Shown here: piece after piece, positions 5,165-14,512 of the stretch
Layout of the letters: every line of letters begins with the position of its first letter
Position numbering within the stretch: the stretch's first letter is position 1
Source of the DNA: Methanomassiliicoccaceae archaeon UBA480
Lineage (GTDB): Archaea; Thermoplasmatota; Thermoplasmata; Methanomassiliicoccales; Methanomethylophilaceae
Length of the DNA: 17,067 nucleotides
Reading direction: 5' to 3'
Assembly: GCA_002506425.1 (NCBI GenBank)
Contig: DAXO01000058.1
Span: 8,937-26,003 of the forward strand
Notes under the pieces: model-generated
Databases searched by the model: none
What the model saw: only the letters and a program-made list of their open reading frames with translations
Told to the model about the DNA's origin: nothing
Made by a program: the position numbers and the translations under genes

Positions 5165-8100
5165 ATGAAACCGAATGACACGAGCGGTAGCATGCCGTTC
5201 GCACTCATCGCTGTGACCATACTTCTCGTATCGACGGTCGCAGTGGCAGTGACATCGGCCTACGATGACAGCTCTAAGGAGACGGACGATATCTCCGACG
5301 AGATCGACGCCACTGCCGCAGCCATAGCCGATGTCGCAGCATATGTGAACAGAGGCATAGGGGACATCATCCGTTCATCGTCCGAGGATCCGAAAGGGGG
5401 CAACCTCGAGGAGAGATGCTCCGTCATCATGGAAAGGACCCGGGACTGGATGGAGTTCCAATTCCCGATGAACAGCAAAGGCGCCAAAGTCTCGTACGTA
5501 TCCCACCACATGGAGCTCGCAGCGGAACCGATGGGCATCGATCTCGGAACCGACATCGACGGGTACACCCCGGCCTATCTCAGAGGCGTGGGAGAGGTCG
5601 AAGCGGTGATCGAGACTCAGAACGGGAAGTCCGAGACATCCATAGAGATCCGTTCGGACGGCAACTATGCCATACCTCTATCGCTGGAGCGCGCCGGGAT
5701 CTTCGAATCCATGACAGGAAGCGCCGGAGCCAGCCTCGCCCAGATGATGGAATATCAGCTGACATCGCTGGCCGAATACAGGGTGCTCAACGGCTTCGGC
5801 GGACTGTCGTCCTATGGCGAAAGGGGAACCGACTCCATTCTGACAGAAAGAGATGTGGAGGAAGCCCTCCAGATATGCATGGAAGCGCTCTCCGCGATAT
5901 GCTTCCGCGACGGAGACCTGGCTTCAAAGGACCGTGCGGATCTGGCTGACATGCTGGGAGCCGAATCCGGAACCATCCGGATAGATATGGCTTCGGTCTA
6001 CTCGCAGGCGCTGTACGCCGCCGTGGACGAGGTGGCCATCCGCTGGCTGGACTACTTCTACGGATTCGAGGTCCTCACAGCCCTCGACAAGGTCCTGAAC
6101 CCGTTCAGGGACGCGTTCAAATCACTCTCCGGATTCCTGAAAGGCGAGGAGAGGGTCAGCGGAGTCCCTTATCTGAAGAAGGCGATGGAATCCTTCGGGA
6201 TACCGGAATCCGAGTACAGACACCCCGGATGCGGAACCACGTCGATCTCGGTAGGAGGATTCTCGATACGCGTGGAGAATCCGGCCGCAGACCTGTTCGA
6301 ACAGAGTTGGATGAAGGACTTCAAGAAGAGATTCGACCGGAACGAGGACTATGTACGCGACTTCGTGATAGGCATACTGAAGGATGCAGCCGTTAGAGCC
6401 TCGGAGCGCACGGATCTGGGAACCGTATCCATCCAAATCGATCCTTACGACGAGAAAGGATTCCTGAACGAGCTCATGACGCTCTATCGTGAAGCGGTAT
6501 CTGGCTGCCAAGACGTCCTGGAGTCGGAGATTACATCGACCCTCCGCGACAGCAGGGTCTATGACGAATTCTACGGAAGCCTGGCGGATGAGATCGGATC
6601 GCACGAGGAGGAGTTCGTGCTCTCGGGAGACCTGAGAAACAGGATCCGCGAAGCACTGTCCGCGGCGATCGAACAGAAGAAAGCGGAACTCGAAAAGGAA
6701 GGGAAAGAATACGACACCCCCGATATTGATGCTCTCATGTCATCCGCCGAGGTGGCATCAGCCTTGGAATCTTACAGGATACAGGTGCATGAGGACATCG
6801 AAGCATTCCGGGCTTTGAAAGGCATCGATGGCGGCGACAGGAGCATCATACACAGAGCCCTGTCGGCGATATGCTCCTACGGCCTCGGTGCGCTGGGCGT
6901 GCTCCTGCCCATGGAAGAGAAGGCGGAATCCATGGCGAGCGAGATCCTGGAGAACGAAGGGATGAACCCCTATTGCGGTCTCGTCGACATGCCGGGATCC
7001 GAGGAGTTCCTTCTCAAGGACGACGCGGGAGGCACGGTCAAGGAGTATCTGAGGATCTCCATAGACACAGAATCCCTCGCCATCGCAGTGAGCAAGCCGT
7101 CAGGCATCCATGATGTGGGATTCGGAGCAGACAGCGGAGCATCGTATACCACTGAATTCCCGATATCGGTCAAAGGAACCTTGCGCTATTCAGTGCAGGG
7201 CTCCAATCCGTTCTCGCAGGCGATGGGGGCCGTGACATCCGCAATGGACGGAAGCATCGCCCTCGACCTGGACATGGACATCGCCGTAGCAAGCGGATGG
7301 TCTCTGGAAGGGATATCGTACGAACCTAGCTGCACCATCCTCACCGACATAAAAGCGGCTCTGATAACACTGTTCGAACCCTTGATCGAGCCTCTGCGCG
7401 AGATCATGGGCGCGATCCGCGGGATCATGACGCTGATCAACGAAGCGATGATGAGCATCGCAGGATTCGTGAGCGACCACCTCCTCGACATCTACAGATT
7501 CCTGCAGGACCCTTTGACCGAGCTGTCGCGCATGATAGAGGACTTCCTGGAATCGGCGATCTCGGATGCCGCCTTCAGGATCCTATTCGATATCAATCTC
7601 GGCGACCAGTCGTTCAAACTGCAGTTCTTCGGATGCGAGCTGCAGATATCCACGTCTGCAGCGACCTGGGGGGCCAGAACCAAGACGATCATGGAAGCCG
7701 TATTGACTGTTCCCGTTGCGGGACTGGTGCTATCGGCCGGATTCGAAGCCAAGATGAGAGGCGAGGTATCCGCAGAGAACCTGATCCTCACCGGAAGCGG
7801 AGGCATATCGGGAGACGGATGGTCCATCGACGCGAAGATCGACCCTCTGATGAAGGGAGGCAAGTACCTTTTCACATTGAACGGCAAGGCGGGGAAGAAC
7901 AGGATATCCATCGCGGCGCCGAAGGTCGAGAGCTATCACGAATTCGGTCTGACGCTGAGCGATGTTCCCGGGATCGGAAAGGTACTCGACTCGATTCCGC
8001 TTCCGATGATAGGTGCCAACCTCAGCCTGGACGCGGGATTCCAGATAAGATGCAAGGCGGCCACCCAGACAGGGCTGCTGATCAACGAGTACGAATCGAA

Positions 8101-9112
8101 TCCTCCGGGCACCGACAAAGGCAACGAGTGGGTGGAGATCCTCAACAACACGGATTCCGCCATAGATCTGACCGGATACAGGCTGGTCCTGGAATCGAAG
8201 AAGAGAAGCGGCGAGACGGAGCTCTCCGGAACGCTTGCTCCCGGAGAATTCCTCCTGGTGCATCCGGATTTCACACTGGTGAACAGTCCGGGCCAGGGAT
8301 CCAAGAACGGCGACAATCTCGTGATCAGGGACGCACAAGGAGAGATCGCAGACAGCGTCAGAATGAAATCGGACACATCGGACGATGACGAAAGCTGGCA
8401 GAGGGGATTCGACGGAAGCTCGGAATGGGTCAAAGCCAAAAGCACGATGGGAAGAACGAACGGCTCCTGGATCACATCATCGTTCTCCGCCGAGGAGCTG
8501 AAGGAATGCGCATGGCGCGCAGTGGAGAAGTCGTTCGGCCGCATCGGGAGCATTACCGATCTGGATTCATTCGTGGCTTTCATGCAGTATATGGTCAGAT
8601 ACACCCTGGAGGAGCTGATCGATCTGGTGGCGGAGCTGATAATAGATGCTTCCGTATTCATCAGCGCTGATGTGAAGGATGCCACATCCTCGATGTCGTC
8701 AGGGATAAGGGTGGCGTTCCGCACGGACGGGGACCTGGTCAAGGACTGTCTCAGATTCATCGCCGGCAAGGTGGAATCCCTGATTCTCGGGATCAAGAAC
8801 CCCTACAGGATCAATCCGCTGGAGATGTTCACCGAGAACATAGACCTGGAGGTGCTGGCACATGCCGCCGTCGGATTCCCGGAGATAATCTCCAAGGGAG
8901 CGGACCTTCCGAAGATGGACCTGGCGGCCGTCTTCAGGGCCAACCTATCGTCGATATCCCGCATCGCCGGGATCGATACGGGACATCCCGGCATGGAATT
9001 CGGCATAATGGCCCGCGACTGTCCGATCGTGGCGATACCTTCCAAGTTCAGACCCGATCCGGACCTGAGCCACGACCTATGGCTGTTCAAGGCGACGGTG
9101 ACGCTCGACTGA
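5165..9112 (+). CDS. Large membrane-anchored extracytoplasmic protein with lamin-tail domain
   Basis: 1315 residues. A hydrophobic segment at 11-32 (PFALIAVTILLVSTVAVAVT) after a short polar N-terminus is a signal anchor, in a style seen in archaeal pilin-like and surface proteins. A polar, helix-prone region follows. Residues about 968-1100 match the lamin-tail domain pattern: LLINEYESNPPG, then EWVEILNNTDSAIDLTGYRL, then GTLAPGEFLLV and GDNLVIRDAQGEIADS. Known: this Ig-like fold occurs in many secreted prokaryotic proteins, often near cell-surface or nuclease modules. No catalytic motif and no clear C-terminal membrane anchor are seen. The N-terminal opening also recalls uncharacterised haloarchaeal proteins starting '..VPFALVGVLLLV..', a loose resemblance from memory. 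ATG 5165 is preferred over GTG 5144 because it starts just before the anchor; a weak TATA-like GATTTAG lies near 5134. The gene is followed 46 nt later by the NOG1-like gene. Confidence 0.75.
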   Translation: MKPNDTSGSMPFALIAVTILLVSTVAVAVTSAYDDSSKETDDISDEIDATAAAIADVAAYVNRGIGDIIRSSSEDPKGGNLEERCSVIMERTRDWMEFQFPMNSKGAKVSYVSHHMELAAEPMGIDLGTDIDGYTPAYLRGVGEVEAVIETQNGKSETSIEIRSDGNYAIPLSLERAGIFESMTGSAGASLAQMMEYQLTSLAEYRVLNGFGGLSSYGERGTDSILTERDVEEALQICMEALSAICFRDGDLASKDRADLADMLGAESGTIRIDMASVYSQALYAAVDEVAIRWLDYFYGFEVLTALDKVLNPFRDAFKSLSGFLKGEERVSGVPYLKKAMESFGIPESEYRHPGCGTTSISVGGFSIRVENPAADLFEQSWMKDFKKRFDRNEDYVRDFVIGILKDAAVRASERTDLGTVSIQIDPYDEKGFLNELMTLYREAVSGCQDVLESEITSTLRDSRVYDEFYGSLADEIGSHEEEFVLSGDLRNRIREALSAAIEQKKAELEKEGKEYDTPDIDALMSSAEVASALESYRIQVHEDIEAFRALKGIDGGDRSIIHRALSAICSYGLGALGVLLPMEEKAESMASEILENEGMNPYCGLVDMPGSEEFLLKDDAGGTVKEYLRISIDTESLAIAVSKPSGIHDVGFGADSGASYTTEFPISVKGTLRYSVQGSNPFSQAMGAVTSAMDGSIALDLDMDIAVASGWSLEGISYEPSCTILTDIKAALITLFEPLIEPLREIMGAIRGIMTLINEAMMSIAGFVSDHLLDIYRFLQDPLTELSRMIEDFLESAISDAAFRILFDINLGDQSFKLQFFGCELQISTSAATWGARTKTIMEAVLTVPVAGLVLSAGFEAKMRGEVSAENLILTGSGGISGDGWSIDAKIDPLMKGGKYLFTLNGKAGKNRISIAAPKVESYHEFGLTLSDVPGIGKVLDSIPLPMIGANLSLDAGFQIRCKAATQTGLLINEYESNPPGTDKGNEWVEILNNTDSAIDLTGYRLVLESKKRSGETELSGTLAPGEFLLVHPDFTLVNSPGQGSKNGDNLVIRDAQGEIADSVRMKSDTSDDDESWQRGFDGSSEWVKAKSTMGRTNGSWITSSFSAEELKECAWRAVEKSFGRIGSITDLDSFVAFMQYMVRYTLEELIDLVAELIIDASVFISADVKDATSSMSSGIRVAFRTDGDLVKDCLRFIAGKVESLILGIKNPYRINPLEMFTENIDLEVLAHAAVGFPEIISKGADLPKMDLAAVFRANLSSISRIAGIDTGHPGMEFGIMARDCPIVAIPSKFRPDPDLSHDLWLFKATVTLD

Positions 9113-9158
9113 GGCCTTCCTACCACCTTTCAAATACGGTTTGTGCGATGAGGCAGCC

Positions 9159-10157
9159 ATGGCCGCGATGGACTTCAAGATACCGACCGTCCTCACATCC
9201 GAGGAGCTGATGGAGAAGGCTTTCCACAGGGCATCCAAGATCTACAAGAACGGGACCAATTCCCTGGATACCCGCAAGAAGACCGCTCTCGCGAAGGTCA
9301 CCGCATCGGGCGATATCGTGGTCACCGCCCTGAAAGGATACGTGGACAGGTTCCCCAGGCTGGACAAGGAGGATGATTTCCTCCCGGAGCTGGTGGACAT
9401 CGTCATCGGCATCGACCGTTACAAGAAGGCGTTGGGCGCCGTGAACTGGTGCGCCACCAAGGCGGAGAAGCTGAAGAACGACACACTGAAGGATATCCGC
9501 AGGACCAAGGACCCCGAGGTCGTCGAGGCCACGCGCAGGAGCTTCTACGGAAGACTGAACTCCTACGTGGACAGGATATCGGACGATCTCCTCTTCCTCC
9601 AGGAAGCCAAGAACAAATTCAGAAAGCTCCCGGCCGTGGATCCTGCCCTTCCCACCATTGTGGTGGCGGGATTCCCCAACGTCGGAAAGAGCAACCTCGT
9701 CACCGTTCTCTCGACCGCGGAACCGGAGATCGCGCCGTACCCCTTCACCACCAAGGGAGTCATCGTCGGACACATCCAGGACGACTGGAGGAAATACCAG
9801 ATCATAGACACCCCTGGCCTTCTGGACAGGGAATTCGACCAGAGGAACGACATCGAGAAGCAGGCCATCCTCGCGCTGAGGTACCTGACGGATGTCATGC
9901 TGTTCGTCATCGACCCTTCGGAAACGTGCGGGTTCAGCACGGAGGTCCAGGAGAAGCTCCTGAGCACGGTCAAGAACGGATTCGAAGGAATTCCGATAAT
10001 AGAGGCCGAGAGCAAGTGCGATGTGTTCAAGAGCGGCGACGGAAGGATCGCGTTCTCCGCCCAGTCGGGCGAAGGCATGGATGCGCTCAAAGACAGGATC
10101 ATGGAAGAGCTTCGCACGATCGCGCGCCGGAAGGCCGCGGAGGCGGAGATCGAATGA
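9159..10157 (+). CDS. NOG1-type GTPase
   Basis: 332 residues from ATG 9159. An N-terminal helical region of about 150 residues (from PTVLTSEELMEKAFHRASK) precedes the GTPase core, the order typical of NOG1/Obg-HflX-type archaeal proteins. G1 is GFPNVGKS (171-178); the switch region contains YPFTTKGVIVG; G3 is DTPGLLD (217-223); G4 reads SKCD (285-288) where NKxD is usual; G5 is SAQSG. Known: NOG1 acts in large-subunit ribosome assembly in eukaryotes, and archaeal homologues are thought to do likewise. The length fits the archaeal form, which lacks the eukaryotic C-terminal extensions. A TTG at 9141 and ATG at 9168 are alternative starts; 9159 sits about 26 nt from a weak AT-rich box (CAAATAC at 9131). 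The stop overlaps the DP2 start (ATGA), so the two are translationally coupled. Confidence 0.88.
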   Translation: MAAMDFKIPTVLTSEELMEKAFHRASKIYKNGTNSLDTRKKTALAKVTASGDIVVTALKGYVDRFPRLDKEDDFLPELVDIVIGIDRYKKALGAVNWCATKAEKLKNDTLKDIRRTKDPEVVEATRRSFYGRLNSYVDRISDDLLFLQEAKNKFRKLPAVDPALPTIVVAGFPNVGKSNLVTVLSTAEPEIAPYPFTTKGVIVGHIQDDWRKYQIIDTPGLLDREFDQRNDIEKQAILALRYLTDVMLFVIDPSETCGFSTEVQEKLLSTVKNGFEGIPIIEAESKCDVFKSGDGRIAFSAQSGEGMDALKDRIMEELRTIARRKAAEAEIE

Positions 10158-13100
10158 GCAGTCCGGGCCCTGCATACAGCGAGGAGATGGGTCGCTACTT
10201 CGCGAAGCTCTCCGAGATGAAGGACGAATGCTACAGGATAGCGGGTGAGGCCCGTGCAAAGGGGTACGATCCTTCCACCGAGGTCGAGGTGCCCCAGGCT
10301 GAGGATCTCGCATCCCGTGTGGAGAAGCTCCTGGATGACTATCACGTCGAAGGCGTCGCCGAAGATATCCGCAGATTGACCGCGGAATACGGCAACCGTG
10401 AACTCGTCGCGCTCATGGTGGCGAAGGAGATGGCCAAACGTCCGGCCGAGAGCACCGAGAAGGCTCTCGACAGGGCCGTCAGGGTAGGCCTCGCAGTTCT
10501 GACGGAAGGGATTCTGGTCGCGCCCCTCGAAGGAATAGCCGATACCAAGATCGGAAAGAACGCCGACGGATCGACGTATGTGGACCTGATCTTCGCAGGG
10601 CCCATCCGTGCAGCCGGGGGAACGGGACAGGCCATGAGCGTCCTGATCGCCGATGTCGTGAGGACCGAGCTCGGCATTGGCAAATACCAGCCCACCGAGG
10701 GGGAGATCGCCAGATTCGATGAGGAGATCCCGCTCTACAAGCAATGCCAGCACCTCCAGTACACCCCCACCTCGGAAGAGATCGATCTGATCGTCAGGAA
10801 CTGTCCTGTGTGCGTAGACGGCGAAGGAACGGAACAGATGGAGATATCCGGTTTCAGGGATCTCCCGCGCATTGAGACGAACAGGGTCAGAGGAGGAGCA
10901 TGCCTGGTCATAGCCGAAGGGATGTGTCAGAAGGCCTCCAAGCTGAAGAAGCACGTCGACAAGCTGGAGATGACCGGCTGGGAGTTCATCGGCAAGTTCC
11001 TGGATGCCCACAAGGCCGACAAGAAGACGACCGACTCCAACGCTCCCAAGAAGGTGGAGCCCAAAGAGAAGTACCTTATGGATATCGTCGCCGGAAGACC
11101 GATATTCGGACATCCGTGCGCAGTCGGAGGATTCAGACTCAGATACGGGCGCGCGAGGACATCCGGACTCGCATCCCTCGCATACAGCGTCGCCAGCATG
11201 TACGTCATGGACGAATTCATGGCGATCGGCACGCAGCTCAAGATAGAGAGGCCGGGAAAAGCCAGCGTGGTCACCCCCTGCGACATGCTCGAAGGACCCA
11301 CGGTCCTGCTGAAGAACGGAGACCTAGTCTACTGCGGCACTGTGGCCAAAGCCCTGGAGGTCCGCGACATGATCGCCGAGATCGTGGACAACGGCGAGAT
11401 ACTGGTGCCTTTCGGCGAGTTCTGCGAGAACAATCATACACTGGTTCCGTGCGGATACCCGATAGAATGGCACGAGCTGGAACTCAAGGAGAAGGGCGAT
11501 CTGCCCGAGGATTGGAAAGACCCCACCTATGCACGCGCCAAGGAGATGTGCAGGACGATGGGCGTTCCACTGCATCCCAAGTTCAATCTGTTCTGGTCGG
11601 ACTATCCATTGGATCGCATCAAAGGACTCCGCGAACATATATTGAAGACCGGAAGATTCGATGGGAAGAACCTCTCCGTGGAGCTGGAACCGGTATCGAA
11701 GCGCATGCTAGAGGATCTCTGCGCTCTGCACATCGTCAGAGAGGGACGTGCGATAATAGACGAGCTCTACTCTGAACCTATCCTCGACTGCCTCGGCATA
11801 ATCCATAGAGACGGCTCGCTCACACCGGGGCCGGAACTGGAGGGGGAAAGCACTCTCGAAGCCATCAGCAAGGCTGCCGGATACGAGGTCCGTGCACGTG
11901 CGATGACCCGCATCGGAACCAGGATGGGACGTCCCGAGAAGGCCAAGGAACGCGAGATGACTCCCAAGGTCCATTCCCTGTTCCCCGTTGGCAAGGATGC
12001 CGATTCAGGAAAGGAGATGAACGCGGCCATCGCCGTATCGAAATCGTCTGCAGCGAGCCGTAAGGGCGGAAAGCCCGAGATCACCGTCGAAGTAGGCAAC
12101 AGACTGTGTCCTGTCTGCAAAACGTACACGTTCAGGAACTGGTGCAGAGTCTGCGGTTCCCACACGGAATATACTCCCAAAGCCAACGATTTCGGAAACC
12201 TTGGACCCGCCCCCATGCAGATAAACCTGGAAGAGGAGTACAAGGCCGCGCTCGAAACGGTCGGAGAGCGCCAGACGGAACTGAAGTGCCTCGATGTGCT
12301 GATATCCAAGACCAAGACATGCGAAGCTGTGGAGAAGGGCATACTCAGGCAGAAGAACGGCGTGAGCTGCTTCAAGGACGGGACGATCAGATTCGATATG
12401 ACCGATATCCCCCTGACCCATTTCAAACCGAGGGAGATAGGTCTGAGCATAGAGAAGGCCCACGAGCTGGGCTACACCCATGATTGGAACGGGGATCCGC
12501 TCATCGATCCGGAGCAGATATGCGAGCTCAAGGTCCAGGATATAGTTCCCGCCAAGGACTGCGGAGACTACCTCGTGAAGGTCGCAGCATACCTGGATGA
12601 CGAACTCGAGAAGTTCTACAAGCTCCCCAGATACTACAACGTCAAGAACAGGACGGATCTGATAGGGCACATCACGTTCGGACTCGCGCCTCATACTTCG
12701 GGAGGAATCCTGTGCAGGATCATCGGATACGCCGATGTGCGCGGATGCTACGGACATCCGTTCTTCCATGCGGCGAAAAGAAGGAACTGCGACGGGGACG
12801 AGGACTGCGTCATACTGGCCCTGGACGGCCTGTTGAACTTCTCCAAGACGTTCCTCCCGGACCGCCGCGGCGGACTGATGGATGCGCCTCTGGTTCTGAC
12901 CACCAGATTGGATCCGAATGAGATCGACAAGGAGGCCCACAACGTGGACTGCCTGAGACACTATCCCATCGAACTCTACCGCGCCGCCATGGAGATGAAG
13001 GAACCCAAAGAGATCGAGAAGATGATGGATCTCATAGCCGGAAGAATAGGCACTCCCGATCAATACGAGCACCTCGGATTCACACACGACACTCACGACA

Positions 13101-13654
13101 TCTCGGAAGGTCCCAAATACTCGGCCTACACGACGCTGGAGACCATGATGGACAAGATGGATGCACAGCTCATGCTGGGGAAGAAGATACGTGCAGTAGA
13201 TGAACAGGATGTGGCGCGCAGGGTTCTGAACAAGCACTTCCTTCCAGATATGATTGGAAATCTCAGAAGCTTCTCCACTCAGACCGTCAGATGCACGAAA
13301 TGCGGAGAGAAGTATCGCCGCATGCCTCTGGCCGGAAAATGCACCAAGTGCGGGAACGCCCTGACCCTGACCGTCCACGAGGCCTCGGTGAAGAAATATC
13401 TGGAGATCTCCAAGAAGATCGGAGAGAAATACGGGCTCGACGACTACACTAAGGAGAGGGTTGAGATCCTGGAGATGTCCATGGACTCCGTGTTCAACAA
13501 CGACAAAGTCAAGAAGTGCAAACTCACCGACTTCTTCCGATGTCAGACACGGGGGCCGAAGTACGCCCTCTTGAAGCCGTCCACCTGGATCGACAGCCCC
13601 TTCTGCAGCAGCTTGCCGGTCAGCTTGCCAACGTTCTTGGCCACCGATATCTGA
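10154..13654 (+). CDS. polC: DNA polymerase D large subunit DP2
   Basis: 1166 residues as read. DP2 is the catalytic subunit of the euryarchaeal replicative D-family polymerase and pairs with small subunit DP1 (not in window). Seen: AGPIRAAGGTGQA near residue 154; a zinc module CPVC...CRVC (C652, C655, C664, C667); the catalytic double-psi barrel motif NCDGDEDC at 878-885, with D880 and D882 as the metal-binding pair; a second zinc module (C1047, C1050, C1063, C1066); and KCKLTDFF at 1121-1128, resembling a PIP box for PCNA. No intein interrupts the NCDGDEDC site, where some archaea carry one. After F1128 an extra 38 residues run on, wholly or almost wholly antisense to the convergent gene, and look unlike DP2; the biological end may be 13537 if a stop was lost. 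ATGA overlap with the NOG1-like gene indicates an operon. Confidence 0.96.
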   Translation: MSSPGPAYSEEMGRYFAKLSEMKDECYRIAGEARAKGYDPSTEVEVPQAEDLASRVEKLLDDYHVEGVAEDIRRLTAEYGNRELVALMVAKEMAKRPAESTEKALDRAVRVGLAVLTEGILVAPLEGIADTKIGKNADGSTYVDLIFAGPIRAAGGTGQAMSVLIADVVRTELGIGKYQPTEGEIARFDEEIPLYKQCQHLQYTPTSEEIDLIVRNCPVCVDGEGTEQMEISGFRDLPRIETNRVRGGACLVIAEGMCQKASKLKKHVDKLEMTGWEFIGKFLDAHKADKKTTDSNAPKKVEPKEKYLMDIVAGRPIFGHPCAVGGFRLRYGRARTSGLASLAYSVASMYVMDEFMAIGTQLKIERPGKASVVTPCDMLEGPTVLLKNGDLVYCGTVAKALEVRDMIAEIVDNGEILVPFGEFCENNHTLVPCGYPIEWHELELKEKGDLPEDWKDPTYARAKEMCRTMGVPLHPKFNLFWSDYPLDRIKGLREHILKTGRFDGKNLSVELEPVSKRMLEDLCALHIVREGRAIIDELYSEPILDCLGIIHRDGSLTPGPELEGESTLEAISKAAGYEVRARAMTRIGTRMGRPEKAKEREMTPKVHSLFPVGKDADSGKEMNAAIAVSKSSAASRKGGKPEITVEVGNRLCPVCKTYTFRNWCRVCGSHTEYTPKANDFGNLGPAPMQINLEEEYKAALETVGERQTELKCLDVLISKTKTCEAVEKGILRQKNGVSCFKDGTIRFDMTDIPLTHFKPREIGLSIEKAHELGYTHDWNGDPLIDPEQICELKVQDIVPAKDCGDYLVKVAAYLDDELEKFYKLPRYYNVKNRTDLIGHITFGLAPHTSGGILCRIIGYADVRGCYGHPFFHAAKRRNCDGDEDCVILALDGLLNFSKTFLPDRRGGLMDAPLVLTTRLDPNEIDKEAHNVDCLRHYPIELYRAAMEMKEPKEIEKMMDLIAGRIGTPDQYEHLGFTHDTHDISEGPKYSAYTTLETMMDKMDAQLMLGKKIRAVDEQDVARRVLNKHFLPDMIGNLRSFSTQTVRCTKCGEKYRRMPLAGKCTKCGNALTLTVHEASVKKYLEISKKIGEKYGLDDYTKERVEILEMSMDSVFNNDKVKKCKLTDFFRCQTRGPKYALLKPSTWIDSPFCSSLPVSLPTFLATDI

Positions 13655-14445
13655 GCATTGAGATTGGCGATCTGATAGGCGATGTTGGCGTAGGGCAGGT
13701 TCGATTTGGTGGACCAGTAGTCCGCGAGTCTGTCCATCTTCTCATCCCCGACCTGAGCTATGGAACGGGCCATCTCATCGCTCATCATGACGACATAGGA
13801 CATCGAGATGCCGATCTCCCTCTCGCAACGGCCCGAATCATCCTTCTCCATGCTTTCAGACATAGCCTTGAAACCGTCGAGAGCCTCTTTCGCAGAGGAG
13901 AATATCTCCGAAACATCCCTCAGATCGGGATAAACCGAGAACGACTCCATAACGAGATACATGTACTCGACGACGAGATCCGCCATCGCGTTGCAGGACG
14001 ACAGGCCGGAAGCCCTCTCGCGCAGACCGGACATCAGATCCTGTATGAAATCGCTGTCCAGCTCCATCGCAAGCTCGGCCGTTCCGGAACGATTGTGGAC
14101 CTTGGAATCCCCCATCGTGGACATGAGGCAGTCCAAAGCTGCCTTCACCATGGCCTCATACTGCTCATCGGAAGGCTGGCCGTTCTCCCTGACAAAGGAT
14201 ATCCACTGGGCCAGAGCCTCGGGATAATTGCCGGATGCCATATGATCGAAACCACCCTCCAGCGTTCCGCCTTCGGCCACGGGCACGGCCTGGGCCTTGA
14301 CGGGAGCCGGAGTCATACCCATCGCCGAGGCGAGCGGGGATGACTGCTGCTGTTTCACATCCTCGGCATAGTACGCCCCGCACTTGACACAGAATCCATC
14401 GGAATCGTCGCTGGTAACGTGACCGCATTTGGGGCATATCTTCAT
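13543..14445 (-). CDS. Zinc-ribbon protein of unknown function
   Basis: 300 residues. The N-terminus is a short zinc ribbon (C4, C7, C19, C22), then a Gln/Pro/Ala-rich linker (about 30-58). A helical region follows that opens with GGFDHMASGNYPEALAQWISFV, similar to a TPR-like helix pair, and continues helical to the end. No enzyme motif, signal peptide or membrane segment is visible. Such zinc-ribbon plus helical-scaffold proteins are common and poorly characterised in archaea; a partner-binding role is inference. The start has a ribosome site GAGGTGG (14453-14447) 1 nt upstream and a TATA box TATATAAT (14467-14474) about 26 nt upstream. It can therefore be transcribed alone or as the tail of the rpoD operon, whose last gene ends 67 nt upstream. 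Its last 112 bases overlap the 3' end of DP2 on the other strand. Confidence 0.78.
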   Translation of the reverse strand: MKICPKCGHVTSDDSDGFCVKCGAYYAEDVKQQQSSPLASAMGMTPAPVKAQAVPVAEGGTLEGGFDHMASGNYPEALAQWISFVRENGQPSDEQYEAMVKAALDCLMSTMGDSKVHNRSGTAELAMELDSDFIQDLMSGLRERASGLSSCNAMADLVVEYMYLVMESFSVYPDLRDVSEIFSSAKEALDGFKAMSESMEKDDSGRCEREIGISMSYVVMMSDEMARSIAQVGDEKMDRLADYWSTKSNLPYANIAYQIANLNAQISVAKNVGKLTGKLLQKGLSIQVDGFKRAYFGPRV

Positions 14446-14446
14446 G

Positions 14447-14475
14447 CCACCTCGATTGAACCTAGCTATATAATT
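14447..14475 (-). promoter_or_regulatory. TATA box and ribosome-binding site of the zinc-ribbon gene
   Basis: On the minus strand, AATTATATA (14475-14467) is a TATA box and GAGGTGG (14453-14447) a ribosome-binding site next to ATG 14445. A start 26 nt after the TATA box would fall at the ATG and remove the ribosome site. The gene may therefore have both a leaderless monocistronic message and a leadered message read through from rpoD. Confidence 0.45.
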
Positions 14476-14491
14476 GTTGGAGAAGACCCGG

Positions 14492-14504
14492 CCCGGAGAC
14501 CGGG
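14492..14504 (-). terminator. Small GC hairpin after rpoD
   Basis: CCCGG and CCGGG (14504-14492 on the minus strand) pair around a 3-nt loop, 8 nt past the rpoD stop, followed by a pyrimidine-rich TCTTCTCC. It is weak as a terminator; partial read-through into the zinc-ribbon gene is likely. Confidence 0.3.
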
Positions 14505-14512
14505 AATAGGTT

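Noticed and set aside
12005..13378. Long minus-strand open frame opposite DP2 (also 9563-11113 and 9120-10313)
   Set aside because: They are antisense to well-conserved DP2 and NOG1-like coding sequence and show no recognisable domain or ribosome-binding site.
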